A DNA stretch of 64,000 nt from Myrica gale. Its lineage: Eukaryota > Streptophyta > Magnoliopsida > Fagales > Myricaceae. Location: contig OZ005603.1 in assembly GCA_963930655.1 (NCBI GenBank), positions 16,825,001 through 16,889,000 of the forward strand, read 5' to 3'. The position numbers and the translations under genes are program-made. The notes below the pieces were generated by a model. It did no database searches. It worked only from the letters and a program-made list of their open reading frames with translations, and was not told the origin of the DNA. This document shows positions 1 to 11,784 of the stretch, one piece after another (positions within the stretch are counted from its first letter, which is position 1; every line of letters begins with the position of its first letter).

Positions 1-203
1 TAATTGGGTTCTAATATGTTTTAAATATTTGTTTTGTATGAATTTAATGAGAACCCTGATTATGTAAGTATTTGCTCAAACCCCTCGCGATCCTGTACGT
101 TTCCGCCGTAATCAAGTAAGAAAATAAGTAAGAACGCTGGAGCCATCCGGGGGATAGCTCGCGGCTGTCACGGTCCCTGCGGGATGCCGTTCGGGGCGTG
201 ACA
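1..203 (+). mobile_element. 3' end of a long LTR (window-edge partial)
   Basis: The stretch ends in GGGGCGTGACA at 203. It is the reverse complement, nearly base for base, of the termini at 32446 and 45710, including the GC-rich block with CGGCATCCCGCAGGGACC. The element begins left of the window, so its length and left target-site copy cannot be seen. The five bases after it are TAATC (204-208), which should also occur just left of the element if this is an intact insertion. Confidence 0.85.
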
Positions 204-727
204 TAATCACATCGAGATATTCATAAAAGCTGACCTGTGGATTGGCCTGGGCCATGTATCTATTTCATGAGTGTATCCATCAATTCTACTCAACTATGTG
301 GTCTAGTATCCTATTAAGCACATACTAGATTTATGGGGCCTGAGGAATTCATTTGTTTATTTCCTACTCTCATCGAGTAATCCTTTTAGCAATTATACAA
401 AGCCTAAGGCTTTGTATGTGAATTGACGCATACTTCTTTCAAAATTTTCTTTTGTTTCATTTCCAACGTTTTCGTGCTAGTCAAAGCAGGGTCACACAAC
501 TTGGGATGATCATTTATTTATGACTATTGATGCTAATTAAAGGGTAGGTGGCTCTCGTTGATGTATACACAATCCATAGATGATCCTTGTACAAGAAGTT
601 GTTGTTTGTTCGGGTCCACACCCATATAAGGTAGACTTAGAATAGAAGTAAACTTGGAAAGGAAGTCTACTTCCTCCCCTCTCCAAGTTTAGGGTTTTCT
701 CTTAGGATTTCTCTTCGTATTTTTCCC
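204..727. other. Non-coding, AT-rich; no gene seen
   Basis: No open frame with recognisable protein similarity and no clear repeat structure was found. The stretch from about 540 leads into the promoter-like patch at 728. Confidence 0.5.
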
Positions 728-735
728 TATAAATA
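728..735 (+). promoter_or_regulatory. TATA-box-like site (TATAAATA)
   Basis: TATAAATA lies in a C-rich context and is followed about 25-30 bases later by a purine-rich leader. This arrangement is common in LTR promoters and plant genes. No coding frame follows, so an old LTR remnant or a dead promoter is more likely than an active gene. Confidence 0.35.
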
Positions 736-758
736 GAGGCTTGTGTTATAGGAGAAAA

Positions 759-785
759 GTGAGACGTGAGACGTGAGACGCGAGT
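759..785 (+). repeat. 7-bp tandem repeat GTGAGAC x3
   Basis: Three head-to-tail copies of GTGAGAC are followed by a degenerate fourth (GCGAG). It sits about 25 bases downstream of the TATA-like site. Confidence 0.75.
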
Positions 786-2271
786 CTTGGGCAGAGAGAA
801 AAAGAGAGAGAATGTGGTGTGGGCTATTGTATTGGGCGGCAAGAGTGATTTTCTTAAGCGTTCTCATGGACTGATGCTCGGTCTTCATCTTTTGTATTTT
901 TGTTAATCTGCTTGAGAAATATGTCATGTTTCTGACAATTTGTTAGCTTCTCAAAGTTCCTTGTTGATTTATTGTTTTTCCTGCTCTCATGACCTATTCA
1001 TTACTTTGTGCTGCATTTTATATCCAATAGGAAAGCAGTAGAATTTGGCATTAGCTGGGAGAGAGTAGAGATGTTAATTAGTTCAATACACTCTTATTCT
1101 TTAAATAAATAGTAGATCAAATTTTTAGTTTTTCATGACAATAACTATGAATATTATTTGTGCATTTATTATTTTCAGTTTAATTTAAATTGGATAATTT
1201 TTAATCTAGTAATAATTTTCATTAATATTAAAGCGAACAGTTATGTTTGATCAAACCATCGGCATTTATACCAATATCAAAACCTGTTCAAACAATATTA
1301 CAAGTACTGTTTGGTACAACAATTGAGTGAGTTTCATAATGTTTTGAACTTTCGGATGAAACTTTACTTCCCCTTGAGAACTAGAAAACCACTTTATATG
1401 TTCGAACATTATGGTTCTACCACTTTATAGGAACAACCTCGAGAGAAGATTTTTTTTTGGCACAAAATAAAGATTTCCGTGGACAAGACTTTGGCCCAAA
1501 AAACTCAAAATTTCTGCAGTGCCAGATGTTATTTCATCAGTCCTCAGAATACAAAAAAAAAATACGAAGTCATTATGTTGATTTCCGCCATTTTTTCTGT
1601 TCTTTTTCCTGTGTAGTGAAGAAATCCCTTTGGTTGGCTGTTAAGTGGTCTAATGCCCATGGCAGAAATCTCCAGCAGCAGATTCATGAGCAGCTGCCTC
1701 CAGGATCCAACCCAAACCATCTACATATATGATGAAGGATCCAATAGCCAAATTCAGTAATTCTTCGTTCAAATGGAAAATTGCACCAATGGCTCTTGAA
1801 CTTCCTGTTCCCATCCTTCCACCTGTTTTCCTGTAACGCACGAGTTGAAATTCAGGCTGGAGATGATTTGAAAATTTCTCGAGGTTTAAAAGAAATAGAA
1901 ATATTTCACTATAAAACTCACAGAGGATTAAATAGCAATAAAGGAAGTGCTAAACCAACTGAAATTGTAAAAGGTACATAAGAGTGCAAGAAACAAAGCC
2001 CTTATAAGCTTTTCCCCAACAATGACGGACCACCTTGTTTTCAAGGGAAAAGCAAAACATAAAATTATAGGGAAGAAGCAAAGCTTTTAACACGACAAAC
2101 TGATTAGGCAATAGAATGTGGGCGACTTATATTATCTATGTCATAGATCGTAGGGGAAATTAAAGAGCCCTACCCGTTCTGAACATCAGTAAGAATAATG
2201 CAAAATTACAGAGTTGAAAGAGGAAAAAAGTATGCTAACTCTGACGCAAATACATGATGATTTAAACCTTA
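786..2271. other. Non-coding; right end is probable SEC15A 3'UTR
   Basis: 1080-1400 is strongly AT-rich with no gene seen. The last few hundred bases before 2272 lie directly downstream of the SEC15A stop codon on the minus strand and probably hold its 3'UTR and poly(A) site. Open frames of 60-90 codons occur at 1457-1841 on both strands, but I recognise none of them as a protein. Confidence 0.4.
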
Positions 2272-4638
2272 TTAGTTGAAGTCCTTCAGTCGCTTCTTTA
2301 GCACGTCCATTGATTTCTTTCGAGAACTTTGCTTCGTATTCCTGCTTGAAAGGGTTCCAAAAATCCCATCTGGAGAATCCTTGAATTTTTCACAGATACT
2401 GGCCACCTTCTTATAATCTAGCGTATTATAGTTTTTCTCCCTTATCACTGGATTCATGAAGGTCTCCGGCTGATTGCTCAACAAAAGGTTTATCAATTGC
2501 CGTGCTTCTATTAAACAGCCTCTTAAACTTACTTCCTTGTATTGCTCACTCAAGCCAGTGCTATGGAACCTCTCATCTGCAAAAGACTCCAGCATCTTTA
2601 GATCATTGTTGATACCCATAACAGCATTAGCATTGAACCTCTTGACACTATCACTGAGAAAAGCTGCCACTATTGAGTTGGATATGTGATCAAGAGCTCC
2701 ACTCCCAACCTTGTAGAGAGCATCCATGGGTAAAATTTGCTGTGCTGTGGAGATAAGAGTGTCAAGGTAAAAGATAACTTCATTCATGTTCTCATTCCCA
2801 TTCTCAGCTATTTCCTCTGAAGTCCAATTGACACTTTCTATTAGTTTCATAAGCTCATCTAACTTGGTGTTCACCAAATTCAGTAGCGCAAGATAGGCTT
2901 TATCCATTGAAGTCTTCAGAACCACCTTAGCAGTCAAACTAGCTTGAGGCCTCTCAACTGATCGACCAGGGATCCCACATAGTTGGGTCGCATGTCGAAG
3001 GAAAAAATCACAAGCTTTTTCAAGAACAGATATGTTGGCAGCAATCTGCATGGCCTGAGAAACGCCAATGGTGCCACTACTAATTGTACTAAGTATTGCT
3101 TCATTTAAAACGTCAATCAAAAACTTGTCCAGATACTTCTTCACAGCATCATAAAAATTGGAATGCACCCCATGAGAAATGTAATCGACAGACCCTTTAA
3201 TGAATGATCTTACAACGCGGCATGTATCAGGTACCATGGAGGAGAATTGTGTAATAAATGGAAAAGCTGGCATAATATCAGAGGTCTGCAGATTAAATGC
3301 CAGAACATTATTCTCATAGTCAGTATCCTTTTTCATTACCATCTGCTCATAGGTGTCAGTAGCAAGAACATTAAGAATTTGTTGCCGGCACTCTACCAAA
3401 AGAAGCTCATGGTATTTATCAAGGCTTCTGTCAAGCACCTCAAGAAGTGGACCAACTTCATAATCATATTGCTGAAGAGTAGATTTAAGAAGTGTGACAT
3501 GATCCTTAACCAGGAGAAGGTGTGTCGCAGAATCCATGTGAGAGAACTGTTCCTCCAACACTGACGTCATCTTAGCCATAGCAATTTCCCACATTGTCTC
3601 AACCTGGTTAGCTGACAATAGGCCCACAGCAGTCCTCAGAACCCGATCCTCCACTATAAAGTAGCCAGCGATTTGAGCCAAAAATGTCTGATAAGATTCA
3701 ATAAAAGGTTGTGCTGAAGATATTTGCAAATCTGAACTGAGCTGCAATACTCGATTATTGTAGTAATATTCATGAAACTGCTCTTGGATTCCAAGGCAAG
3801 CGTGAATGTGATATGCTCGATATAATGGAGTAAGATCAAACTTCAAAATAGAATCTTCATAAGTTTCTTCAAGACCTAATGCACACGACAAATCCCCTAA
3901 ATAAAAAATACTCTGTTCCTCAGCTTTCCTCTGGTGTTCCAGCATCTCTTCATCCCGCTGGCGAGCTGACACAGCATGACCTATTGCGGTCTGTCCAATT
4001 GTCTTTGCAGAACTCCGTATATGAACTAACCATTCATTAAATTGACTACATACTTTCTTCTCAATGTGCAATTTTATCACTGGAATTCTCTTCTCAATCG
4101 CTATCCTTAGAGCCTTGATAGGTATTGTGTTCGAGTAATTCTTCTCAATCAACTCTACAGTTTTTAAGGCAGGATAAAACTGGCCTTCAGAAATATGATT
4201 GTTACATTTCAGACAAAGGTTCAAAACCAGCACACAGATCTTAGATATTTTGATTGCTTCAGTCACATTCTTCTTGATTGAATAAGATTCTAGAAGCTCC
4301 TCAAGTTTGATTAAAAGATCACAGCCAACCTCTTGCAGTTTAAAATTATCACTCGAGAGTTCACCTTTCAGCTCTTCCGCATCAACCAGCACACCCCTAA
4401 GTTCATCAACTGCAAGAATGAATTCCTCATAGTGGGTCTTGCAGAGCTCCTCAATTTCAACTTCCTTCTTCTTCACAACAGTCTTTAGCTGGTTAAGGAG
4501 AGCTTCAGGCCGTCCCATCTCAAATGCATGCCTGACAATAGGACCCAGATCCTCCCCATTGCCGATCATAGTCACAAGTACCAAATCCTCTCCATCCCCA
4601 GTCTCCGCCATGGTTCTCCTCTTTGGTTTTGCATCCAT
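2272..4638 (-). CDS. SEC15A: Exocyst complex component SEC15A
   Basis: A single uninterrupted frame of 788 codons that I recognise as plant SEC15A. The family is about 790 residues long, so this copy is full length. SEC15 is a subunit of the octameric exocyst, which tethers secretory vesicles to the plasma membrane. In yeast and animals it links Rab GTPases on the vesicle to the other subunits; in plants it serves polarised secretion, for example in pollen tubes. The N-terminus MDAKPKRR and the block [10 protein letters not shown] near residue 40 are typical. The helical N-terminal part is followed by the C-terminal Sec15 domain (roughly 460-770), and a basic tail ends in KKRLKDFN. I start at the ATG at 4636-4638; the frame runs four codons further up to a TTG, but that stretch includes a likely splice acceptor. 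There is no frameshift or stop. Intron-free coding is usual for this gene. Identification is by remembered similarity, not a search. Confidence 0.95.
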   Translation of the reverse strand: MDAKPKRRTMAETGDGEDLVLVTMIGNGEDLGPIVRHAFEMGRPEALLNQLKTVVKKKEVEIEELCKTHYEEFILAVDELRGVLVDAEELKGELSSDNFKLQEVGCDLLIKLEELLESYSIKKNVTEAIKISKICVLVLNLCLKCNNHISEGQFYPALKTVELIEKNYSNTIPIKALRIAIEKRIPVIKLHIEKKVCSQFNEWLVHIRSSAKTIGQTAIGHAVSARQRDEEMLEHQRKAEEQSIFYLGDLSCALGLEETYEDSILKFDLTPLYRAYHIHACLGIQEQFHEYYYNNRVLQLSSDLQISSAQPFIESYQTFLAQIAGYFIVEDRVLRTAVGLLSANQVETMWEIAMAKMTSVLEEQFSHMDSATHLLLVKDHVTLLKSTLQQYDYEVGPLLEVLDRSLDKYHELLLVECRQQILNVLATDTYEQMVMKKDTDYENNVLAFNLQTSDIMPAFPFITQFSSMVPDTCRVVRSFIKGSVDYISHGVHSNFYDAVKKYLDKFLIDVLNEAILSTISSGTIGVSQAMQIAANISVLEKACDFFLRHATQLCGIPGRSVERPQASLTAKVVLKTSMDKAYLALLNLVNTKLDELMKLIESVNWTSEEIAENGNENMNEVIFYLDTLISTAQQILPMDALYKVGSGALDHISNSIVAAFLSDSVKRFNANAVMGINNDLKMLESFADERFHSTGLSEQYKEVSLRGCLIEARQLINLLLSNQPETFMNPVIREKNYNTLDYKKVASICEKFKDSPDGIFGTLSSRNTKQSSRKKSMDVLKKRLKDFN

Positions 4639-4660
4639 GTTCCTGATCAAACCCAGAAAT
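4639..4660 (-). promoter_or_regulatory. Probable 3' splice site of a 5'UTR intron
   Basis: Reading the minus strand, a T-rich stretch ends in GATCAG four bases before the ATG (AG at 4643-4644). This fits a plant splice acceptor, so an intron probably separates the coding exon from an upstream leader exon. I could not fix the matching donor; candidates lie around 5280-5400. Confidence 0.45.
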
Positions 4661-5747
4661 CAAAACGTACAGATAAATACAATCATACAACGGATTAAAA
4701 AATATAACAAAGTTCTCTATTACGTATCCAAAGCCTTAGAAAGCCGTTTTTCCATTATCAAAATGGATATCTAGTACCATTTTTATATGCCAAATATAAA
4801 GGGGAAAGTTTATTCCACCAATTATTTAAATCTTTTTTCCCTTGAAAACCATTGATACTACCTAAAACCATCACATATTGGACAGTTATACTCCCCCAAC
4901 CCCAGGGGGTCCAAATCTCAATATTTATTAAGAGAATGAACACGTACAACTTATGCTCAGTCTAAGATGCGATATATGAAGCCGCTCAAAGGGGTCGTAA
5001 TCCAAACGAGAAAATGATGCCCTCAAATTAGAAAGAAGAACCAAGAAAAGAAAAAAAGTATGAATAAAATGGGAAACTTGCTTGGAATTGCAACAACTAT
5101 ATCAGAATCAATCAATTACAGGCAATCACAAGAAGCATAACAAGAATAGGACGTCAATAAAAAGAAGACGTGCTCCTTTTAGACAACCCCACAATCATAA
5201 AAGACAGTATGAAGAACCAATGCACAAATCTGCCCCCATCGAAGTGGCTCCAAGTAAGCAAATCAAGAAACAGAACAGAAACCATGGGAAGCCCGCATAC
5301 ATTGAAACGGAAGGAAAGCTAGGAACATGGCATGAACTCACTGGTTCTTTCGGAAGCTGTTACACCGTTAGCGTCCTCCACAAAAATGACAAGGGAACGA
5401 AAGGCTCTACAGAAATATTCCCCCTTTCTCTCATTATACTCGGGCATTTTCTCACTTCCTCTGCCGTCTAATTTGTCGCTTTTGTTTCCTCTACCGTTTG
5501 CCTTCTGCGGTGTTGGCACAATTTTGAAGTCGAGAGTGCTTTTTCCACGCACTGTTTTCTTCTAAGATGAAGTAGCTTGTATGTGTGTCGTTCACTGTAT
5601 TTCTCATGCACCCTCGTTTTTAAATTACTTGCAGAACCATGGTTATCAAAGCTTTCCGCATCCAAAATTTTGAGTTTTTTTTAATGAAATTTGTATAAAA
5701 TTAGTGAATATTTTAAGAATATTGCTCATATTTGGATGAGAAAAAAA
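4661..5747 (-). promoter_or_regulatory. SEC15A: SEC15A upstream region (5'UTR intron and promoter, unresolved)
   Basis: This is about 1.1 kb upstream of the SEC15A start. It contains no convincing other gene. 5280-5560 is less AT-rich than its surroundings and C/T- and G-mixed, as expected of a leader exon or core promoter. I could not place a transcription start. Confidence 0.4.
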
Positions 5748-6182
5748 ATATTTTGCACCCTTGAATTATAGGGTATTGAAACTTTACACTCCCGTCTTTC
5801 AATTTCGTAGCATTTTCTTCGATTTTCACACCACAAGGGAATTAACTGTTAAATGCAACAGTAAATCCGTCATGTGCAAATCTTTATTGTTCAATAACAT
5901 GTTGATAGCCGAGAAGGGTAAACAAAACACAGAATCTCTCTACAATTAAAATAGCTTCAAAGTTTTTAAAAAAATGTCAAAGATGAAATCACTCGAAATT
6001 TAAAATATCCAACTGATGAACTACAATCTAGGAAAGAAATAATATACAAATAACCATATTTGAAATTGAAAGATACGGTGCAAAGTGTCAGTACCACGTG
6101 GGAGTGTGAAGTGTCACGAAATTGAAAGATATAGGTGCAGAGTGACAGTACCCTCATTGTTCAGTGGTGCAAAGTGTATTTC
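5748..6182. mobile_element. Small non-autonomous inverted-repeat element (MITE-like)
   Basis: The left arm 5748-5810 and right arm 6115-6182 are imperfect inverted repeats of 60-70 bases. Shared blocks are CTTTCAATTTCG (inner) and TTTGCACC (outer). A second tandem copy of the right arm lies at 6061-6118. No coding capacity is seen. AAATATTTTG occurs at both outer ends and could be a 10-base target duplication of the Mutator-like type, but it may be part of the repeat. The element lies about 1.1 kb upstream of SEC15A. Confidence 0.55.
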
Positions 6183-6559
6183 CCCCAAATATTTTGTTAT
6201 TTTTTATGAAAAGTTATGTAGATTCTATTGGAATTTGAAAAAAAAAAAATCGTTAGAGTTTGTAAAAAGGTGTTGAAGTTTATAAAAAAAAAAGGATGGA
6301 CTTTATAAAAAGTTTTTGGAATTTAGGAAAAAGTGCTCGTGACATGATTTTTATTGAAATTTGTTAAAAGTGAGAAAATTTCATGAAATTTTTTAATTGC
6401 GTAAATACATTTTCCACCTTCAAACTAGCATGGCTTTTGCACTTTGCACCCTAAACTACCACTCTTGAGACATTTTATACCAAAATGACGATAATACCCT
6501 TGACCCACTTTGCAGTGAAGATATTGTAGTAAATGTATTAAATTCTTGTGGGTATTATT
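6183..6559. other. AT-rich spacer with a second repeat-arm-like block
   Basis: 6409-6500 carries TTTGCACTTTGCACCC followed by CTTGAGACATTTTA. It resembles the outer part of the arms at 5748 and 6182 in one orientation only. It could be one end of a related element whose partner is missing. The rest holds homopolymer A and T runs. Confidence 0.35.
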
Positions 6560-7019
6560 TGTTAGCCCAAGGTTGTTCATTTAGCAGTCTATTTCAATTT
6601 TGATGATAACAAAATTTATGTGTGCTTTGGAGTATTTTAGAACACTATGATCATGAATCCACAATTTCAAAAGTATGGAGACTTTGTAAGGTCCTAAATA
6701 TGTATTAACACCATTGCGTAACCTAAAACGCCGACAGTGTCTATTGTACTATTGTAGGGTTTCAAGATAAATTAGAATGAAAATGACCCTATCAAGTTGC
6801 TGAAAAACCTCTCCATCATTGATGGTGTCAACACACTGCAATGACACCCGAGAGCCACTTTGGTTGTGTCAACACATGAAGTGATAGTGTCGAAACATTG
6901 CACTGGCACCCGAGAGTTGATTTGAAGGTGTCGACACATGCCACATATATCATCTTCGTACATTTTTATTTTAATTTTTTGGTGGAAAATGTTGATTTAT
7001 ACGTTATTTACGTAGAAAT
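6560..7019 (+). mobile_element. Truncated Copia LTR, 5' part
   Basis: It begins TGTTAGCCCAAGG like the LTRs at 9749 and, reversed, at 8681 and 51930. It includes degenerate GTGTCGACAC sites at about 6830-6945. It diverges from the others by many substitutions, so it is older. It is interrupted after 7019 by a solo LTR, and the sequence beyond (8687 on) is no longer LTR. Confidence 0.7.
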
Positions 7020-8681
7020 TGTGAGTCTAAATAACAACCCAAGAGGGGGGTGAATTGGGTTTTACAAAAACTTGCCCCTTTTTCGATTAAAACACAAATC
7101 TGGAAAATGCTATTTCTCTAAGGATAAAAATGCAGATCTGAATATACTAGATGATAAGCTAAATATAAGCAATGAATCATAAAGCATAAAGCATCACAAA
7201 TACGGATATGAAACGAATAATAAGCGAGATAGAGTTAGAGATATAACACCGTATTTTTAGGTGGTTCGGCCAACACTTGCCTACGTCCACCCCCAAGGCT
7301 ATTGACTTCCTTGGGCTTCCTCCACTATTCTCCAAATAGCGAATACACCTTAGCTTTCCTGGTGCTAAGGAACCTTTACAAAGTGTTTTTCGAGCTTACA
7401 CTTTAACTCTCACAAATCCTCACAACCTAGAGGATTTCTTCTACTCTCACAAGTAGGACCAAGTGTTTTCCCAACACTCAACAAGTGTTCACACAACACT
7501 CAAGTTTTTGCCACAAGATGGATACAAAGGAATTACAATGAATGACTCTCTAACCCGAATATGCCAATGAAAAGCTCAAATCGTATGGAATGGCTTTCTA
7601 AGCCAAATCAGCAAGTGTAAAGCTCAATAAGATGAAATAAGATGAGATTATTGAAGGAAAACTAAAGTTTTGCAGGTAGAAGCACAAGCTCTCTCGGTAG
7701 GTGTTGTTTTCCCTCTTCTTCAACAAGCTTTCTCTCTCTAGAAGTTAGGGCAAGATTGATTGCAAGTGTGTTGTCCCTTCTTCAAGAAATCTCTCTTTTC
7801 CTTTGAAGGCTAGGTCGTCAATAATGAGCAATGGAGGAAGATTGAACATTGGGAGCTTTGATCTTGGAAGAATCGGCAAATGGAAACTTTGGATCTTGGC
7901 TTTCTCTCTCTAGATATTTCGTCGATGGTCAAGCTCTCTATTCTCTCTCTCCATCTTCTTCTTTTTATAACTTCTAGGTCTTTAACGGTCATAAGGGTCT
8001 TCTTGTAATGTTAGAGTGTCGTTGGAGGTCATTTGAGGAAATTTGGAGACTTTTTGAATCATTTGGCGTCACTCCAGGAAATCTGAAATTTCGCACAATG
8101 TGTCGACACATTGATTGTATGTGCTGACACATTGAACTTGGTCCTGAAATGCAAACTCTCGGGTGTTAGTTCAATGTGTCGACACTATGCTCCAATGTGT
8201 CGACACTTCCAACACTTAGTCAAAAAATCACTTTGAATTCTAGAAAATGTAAACTCTCGGGTGGTAGTTCAATGTGTCGACACCATGGTCCAATGTGTCG
8301 ACACTTCCAACACTTAGACAAAAAATCACTTTGAGTTCCGGAAAATGTAAACTTTCGGGTTGTAGTTCAATGTGTCGACAATATGGTCCAATGTGTCAAT
8401 ACTTATAAGTGCTGAAGAGTTTTTCAATAACTTGAAAGAGACCAATTCATTCCAAACTTTTTTTAACACCTAGATTATGAAAAAATGATCTTATCAACTT
8501 GTGTAATGGTGTTCAAATGCACGTTAAAAATAATTTTAAGGAATTAACCTCAATCCTTTCGAAATACAACTTGGAAATTGTGGATTGACAATGTAAAATC
8601 TAAAAGTCTTCAAAGTACTTAGAATTTTTGTTATCATTAAAATCAATTATGGATTATTTGCAAAACAACCTTGGGCTAACA
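7020..8681 (-). mobile_element. Solo Copia LTR, 1.66 kb, TSD GAAAT
   Basis: On the minus strand it reads TGTTAGCCC at 8681 to GACTCACA at 7020, so it has canonical TG...CA ends. The duplication GAAAT lies at 7015-7019 and 8682-8686. There is no primer-binding site or coding region, so it is a solo LTR. The G-rich motif AAGAGGGGGGTGAATTGGG near 7040 is shared with the other Copia LTRs. A GTGTCGACAC array lies 270-585 bases from its 5' end. Confidence 0.92.
8097..8410 (-). repeat. GTGTCGACAC palindrome module array (Copia U3)
   Basis: The 10-base palindrome occurs in pairs about 20 bases apart. Each pair is followed by a shared spacer containing CCAACACTTAG, AATCACTTTGA and AACTCTCGGG. The period is about 90 bases. 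Confidence 0.85.
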
Positions 8682-8699
8682 GAAATCTTGAAATCAAAT

Positions 8700-9388
8700 T
8701 TAAGACCACAAAATCTTGTTAAACACGACAAAGTGTCCCAAAGCGAGGGGCGAGCTGATGCTTATCTTCGCTAAAGGGGTGATTGTGGATCTGCCTCGCT
8801 ACATTTTCCTGACTCTGCGATCGAAAGCGAAGACACCGTTGAGATTTGGGTTGTCTTACGGACTTCTCCTGACACAGTTCCTTCATGATGTGCACTGCAT
8901 GGATAGTCTGTTTGAGGATGGGAAGAGCCCTTTAGGTGTGATATGTCGGTCCACTTTGAGTCGTTTCAACACTCCGCTTCAGCGACAACAGATACGAGGG
9001 GTATCGATGTCGGTCCCTGTTCATGATGTTGCGGAGAGTTCTAGTTAGCAGGCGCAGATAGAGCGACCAGCCTGGGCATTCTCTTGGATGGCAGTGCTGA
9101 AGGAAATATATAGACAACAGTTGATCCTACTCGTCTGTTGTGCATCAATCTCAGTTCTCGTCTCACCACTCTCAAGCAGTTCTGCTCGATAGCAAACTGA
9201 ACGAGGAGGTCAGCACTATGAGAAAGAATCTGAGAGCCATTTAGGAGCAGATGCCCGATTTGCGGCAGTTTTTGAACACCACTCCAGTATAGCTGCAGAC
9301 GCTCACTAGACGGATGGAAACTTTGGAGCAGCTCTTAGAGAAGATGCATGAGTCATTCGGATTAGGACTCTCTAAGCCCACACCATGA
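8700..9388 (+). pseudogene. Degenerate extra ORF of a Copia element (C-terminal part)
   Basis: An open frame from 8716 to 9048 contains the block VDLPRYIFLTLRSKAKT and continues, through a stop and frameshifts, to a heptad-like tail (ETLEQLLEKMHESFGL) ending at the TGA at 9386-9388. I recognise the style from an uncharacterised ORF that some plant Copia elements carry between pol and the 3' LTR, but not a function. The N-terminal counterpart may be 56457-56886. It is followed by about 360 bases and then a Copia LTR, consistent with that position. It is non-functional as it stands. Confidence 0.4.
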
Positions 9389-9748
9389 CTATCACATTAT
9401 TTATGTTTTTAGCTTTAGTTTTATTTCACGTCATGTTTTCTGGACATCTTTTATTTATGGGTTTGTATTTGCTGACATATGGTGTTTATTTTGGATATTT
9501 ATGTTGATTAACTTTAACTTATTCTTACTTTACTTAATATATTAAATTATATATTTATCCTATCAAAATTTAAAAGATAGCATATCTTATAAATGTAAAT
9601 GTCGTACTATATAATTAATTTCATACTGGTATATAAATGTAGCACTATATATACAATTACAACTATGTAGTAGTAATTGGTGCAAACAATTACCAATGTG
9701 AGAAAGTTTAATATAATTTTTGTTGACGAATACCGTTTCGAACGGATT
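9389..9748. other. AT-rich spacer before the Copia LTR
   Basis: No gene was found. No obvious polypurine tract stands just before 9749, so I cannot say from this whether the LTR is the 3' end of one element or the 5' end of the next. Confidence 0.5.
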
Positions 9749-11172
9749 TGTTAGCCCAATGTTATTTATGTAAAACAAACCATATTTGATTTTGATGATA
9801 ACAAAAGTTTTTAAGTTTTGAAGACTTTAGGTTTTATCTTGTCAATCCACAATTTCCAAGTTGTATTTCAAAAGGATTGAGGTTTCTCTCTCTAAACGTT
9901 TATAAGTGAACTTGAACACCATTACACAAATTAATAAGGTCAAATTTTCCCTTTGTAGGTGTTTAAAAATGTGTTGGAATGGTTTAGACGCTTTCAAGAT
10001 GCTAATTTTTCTCTCCAGCACTTATAAGTGTCGACACATTGAGTGATGGTGTCGACACGTTGCACATACTCCAGAATTCAAAATTGTCTACACATTGAAA
10101 ATAAGTGTCGACACATTGCACTCTCTCCCGAGAGCAAAATTTCAGGCTAAGTTTAAAGTGTCGACACATGAAGACAAGGTGTCGACACATAGTGCGAATT
10201 TGCAGAAATCCTAGAACGACGCCAGATCAATCAAAATGGTTCAAAAAGTCATTTAAACCCCTCCAACGATACTTTTGAGGGCTTTGATGACAGTTGAAGA
10301 CCTAGGGGCTATAAGAAGAATGAGATGGAGAAAGAAAGCAAGAAATTTGCATCATCATTCAAAATCTACCTCCGAAAGAGAGAGAAAGCAAGATCCAAAG
10401 AAATCACTTGCTGATTCGTTCAAGACAAAAGCTTTCATTGTTGAATCTTCTCCTCTTGCACTTCATTAATGACCTAGCCTCCAAAGAGAGAGAGATTTCT
10501 TGAAGAAGAGACAACACATTTGCTATCACTCTTGCCCTAACTTCTAGAGAGAAAGTGCCTTGAAGAAGAGAGAAGAACTCACCAACAAAAAAGGTTTGTG
10601 CTCACACCTTCCAAACTTTAGCTTTCCTTTTAGAATCTTGTCTTCTTGTACTCGATTCAGCTTTCCACTTGCTTATTTGGCTTAGAGAGACTTCTTTGTA
10701 CCCATCTTTTGTAAAACACTTGAGTGTCGGGCAAACACATGATCTTACTTGTGAGAGCAGAAGAAATCCTTTGGATTTTGGGATTTGTGAAGAGAGTTGA
10801 AACGTGAGCTCGTAAAATGTTTTGTAAAGGTTTTTTAGCACCCCAAAAGCTATGTTGTATTTGCTGTCTGGACAATAATGAAGGAAGCCCAAGGAAGTTA
10901 AAAGCCATGGGGCTAGGTAAGTGTTGGCCGAACCACCTAAAATTGCGGTGTCGTCTCTCTAACTCTCTCTCTCTCTCATTTTTCATTCCTTATTCATATT
11001 TATGGTGCTTTTATGGTTTATCATTTATTGCTTATATGTTTCTTAGCATAAACATATTCATATATAGATTTTATTTGTTAAAAGGGTATTTTTCAAATCT
11101 GCATTTTTGTCAAAAAAGGGATAAATGTTTGTTAAACCCAATTCACCCCCCCTCTTGGGTTGTTATTTATTC
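9749..11172 (+). mobile_element. Copia LTR joined directly to gag
   Basis: It starts TGTTAGCCCAATG and ends near the G/C run and TTGTTATTTATTCA at about 11140-11172, where the gag ATG follows immediately. GTGTCGACAC sites lie at about 10028-10195. The middle is rich in GAGAGA, typical of a transcribed leader. I see no tRNA-Met-type primer-binding site between the LTR and gag, so that segment appears to have been lost. Confidence 0.8.
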
Positions 11173-11784
11173 ATGAAAACCCTTACTAGTTCTTCATTGG
11201 TTGAATGTCAATCCACTAATCGACCTCCCTCGTTCAATGGAACGTGCTAAAACTATTGGAAAGCTAGGACGAGGATTTACATCCAAGCCGTGGACTGTGA
11301 ACTGTGGAGAGTTATCTCAAATGGTCCTAAAATTTCTAGAGACAAGGAAGGTAAGTTGAAAGATGAAAATGAGTAGGATGATGCTGTTTTAAAACTTTTG
11401 TCCTTAAATTCTAAAGCTATGAATGTTTTGTATTGTGCACTTGATTCAAATGAATTCAATCGTATTTCCGGTTGTGATACCGCGAAACAAGTTTGTGACA
11501 AACTCCATGTGGCCCATGAAGGTACAAATCAAGTCAAGAAAAACAAGATTAGCATGCTTGTTAATAGTTATGACCTTTTTAAGATGAAATCCGACGAATC
11601 TATTTCACTCATGTTTAATTGTTTTTCCGATATTATAAATGATCTTAAATCTCCTGGTAAAGAATATACTAATGTTGAAATGGTGATAAAGATTCTTAGG
11701 TGCCTACCAAAAGCTTGGGAACTCAAGGTCACCGCTATTTAAGAAGCCAAAGACTTGACAAAACTTCTTTTGGATGAGCTCATG
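11173..11784 (+). pseudogene. Copia gag, N-terminal part (interrupted)
   Basis: The frame opens with MKTLTSSSLVECQ at 11173. It has stops near 11250 and 11370 and stays open 11398-11742 with the typical Copia gag block CALDSNEFNRISGCDTA. A further stop follows at 11740, then KDLTKLLLDELM up to the insertion at 11785. The same frame resumes at 30481. Gag forms the particle that packages retrotransposon RNA. At least three in-frame stops make this copy dead. Confidence 0.88.

Noticed and set aside
1457-1981. Small frames on both strands near the SEC15A 3' end
   Set aside because: No recognisable protein, no good start context, and overlapping frames on both strands; likely chance.
4639-4650. 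Extending SEC15A four codons upstream to a TTG
   Set aside because: The family begins at MDAKPK-type sequence, and the upstream stretch reads as a splice acceptor.
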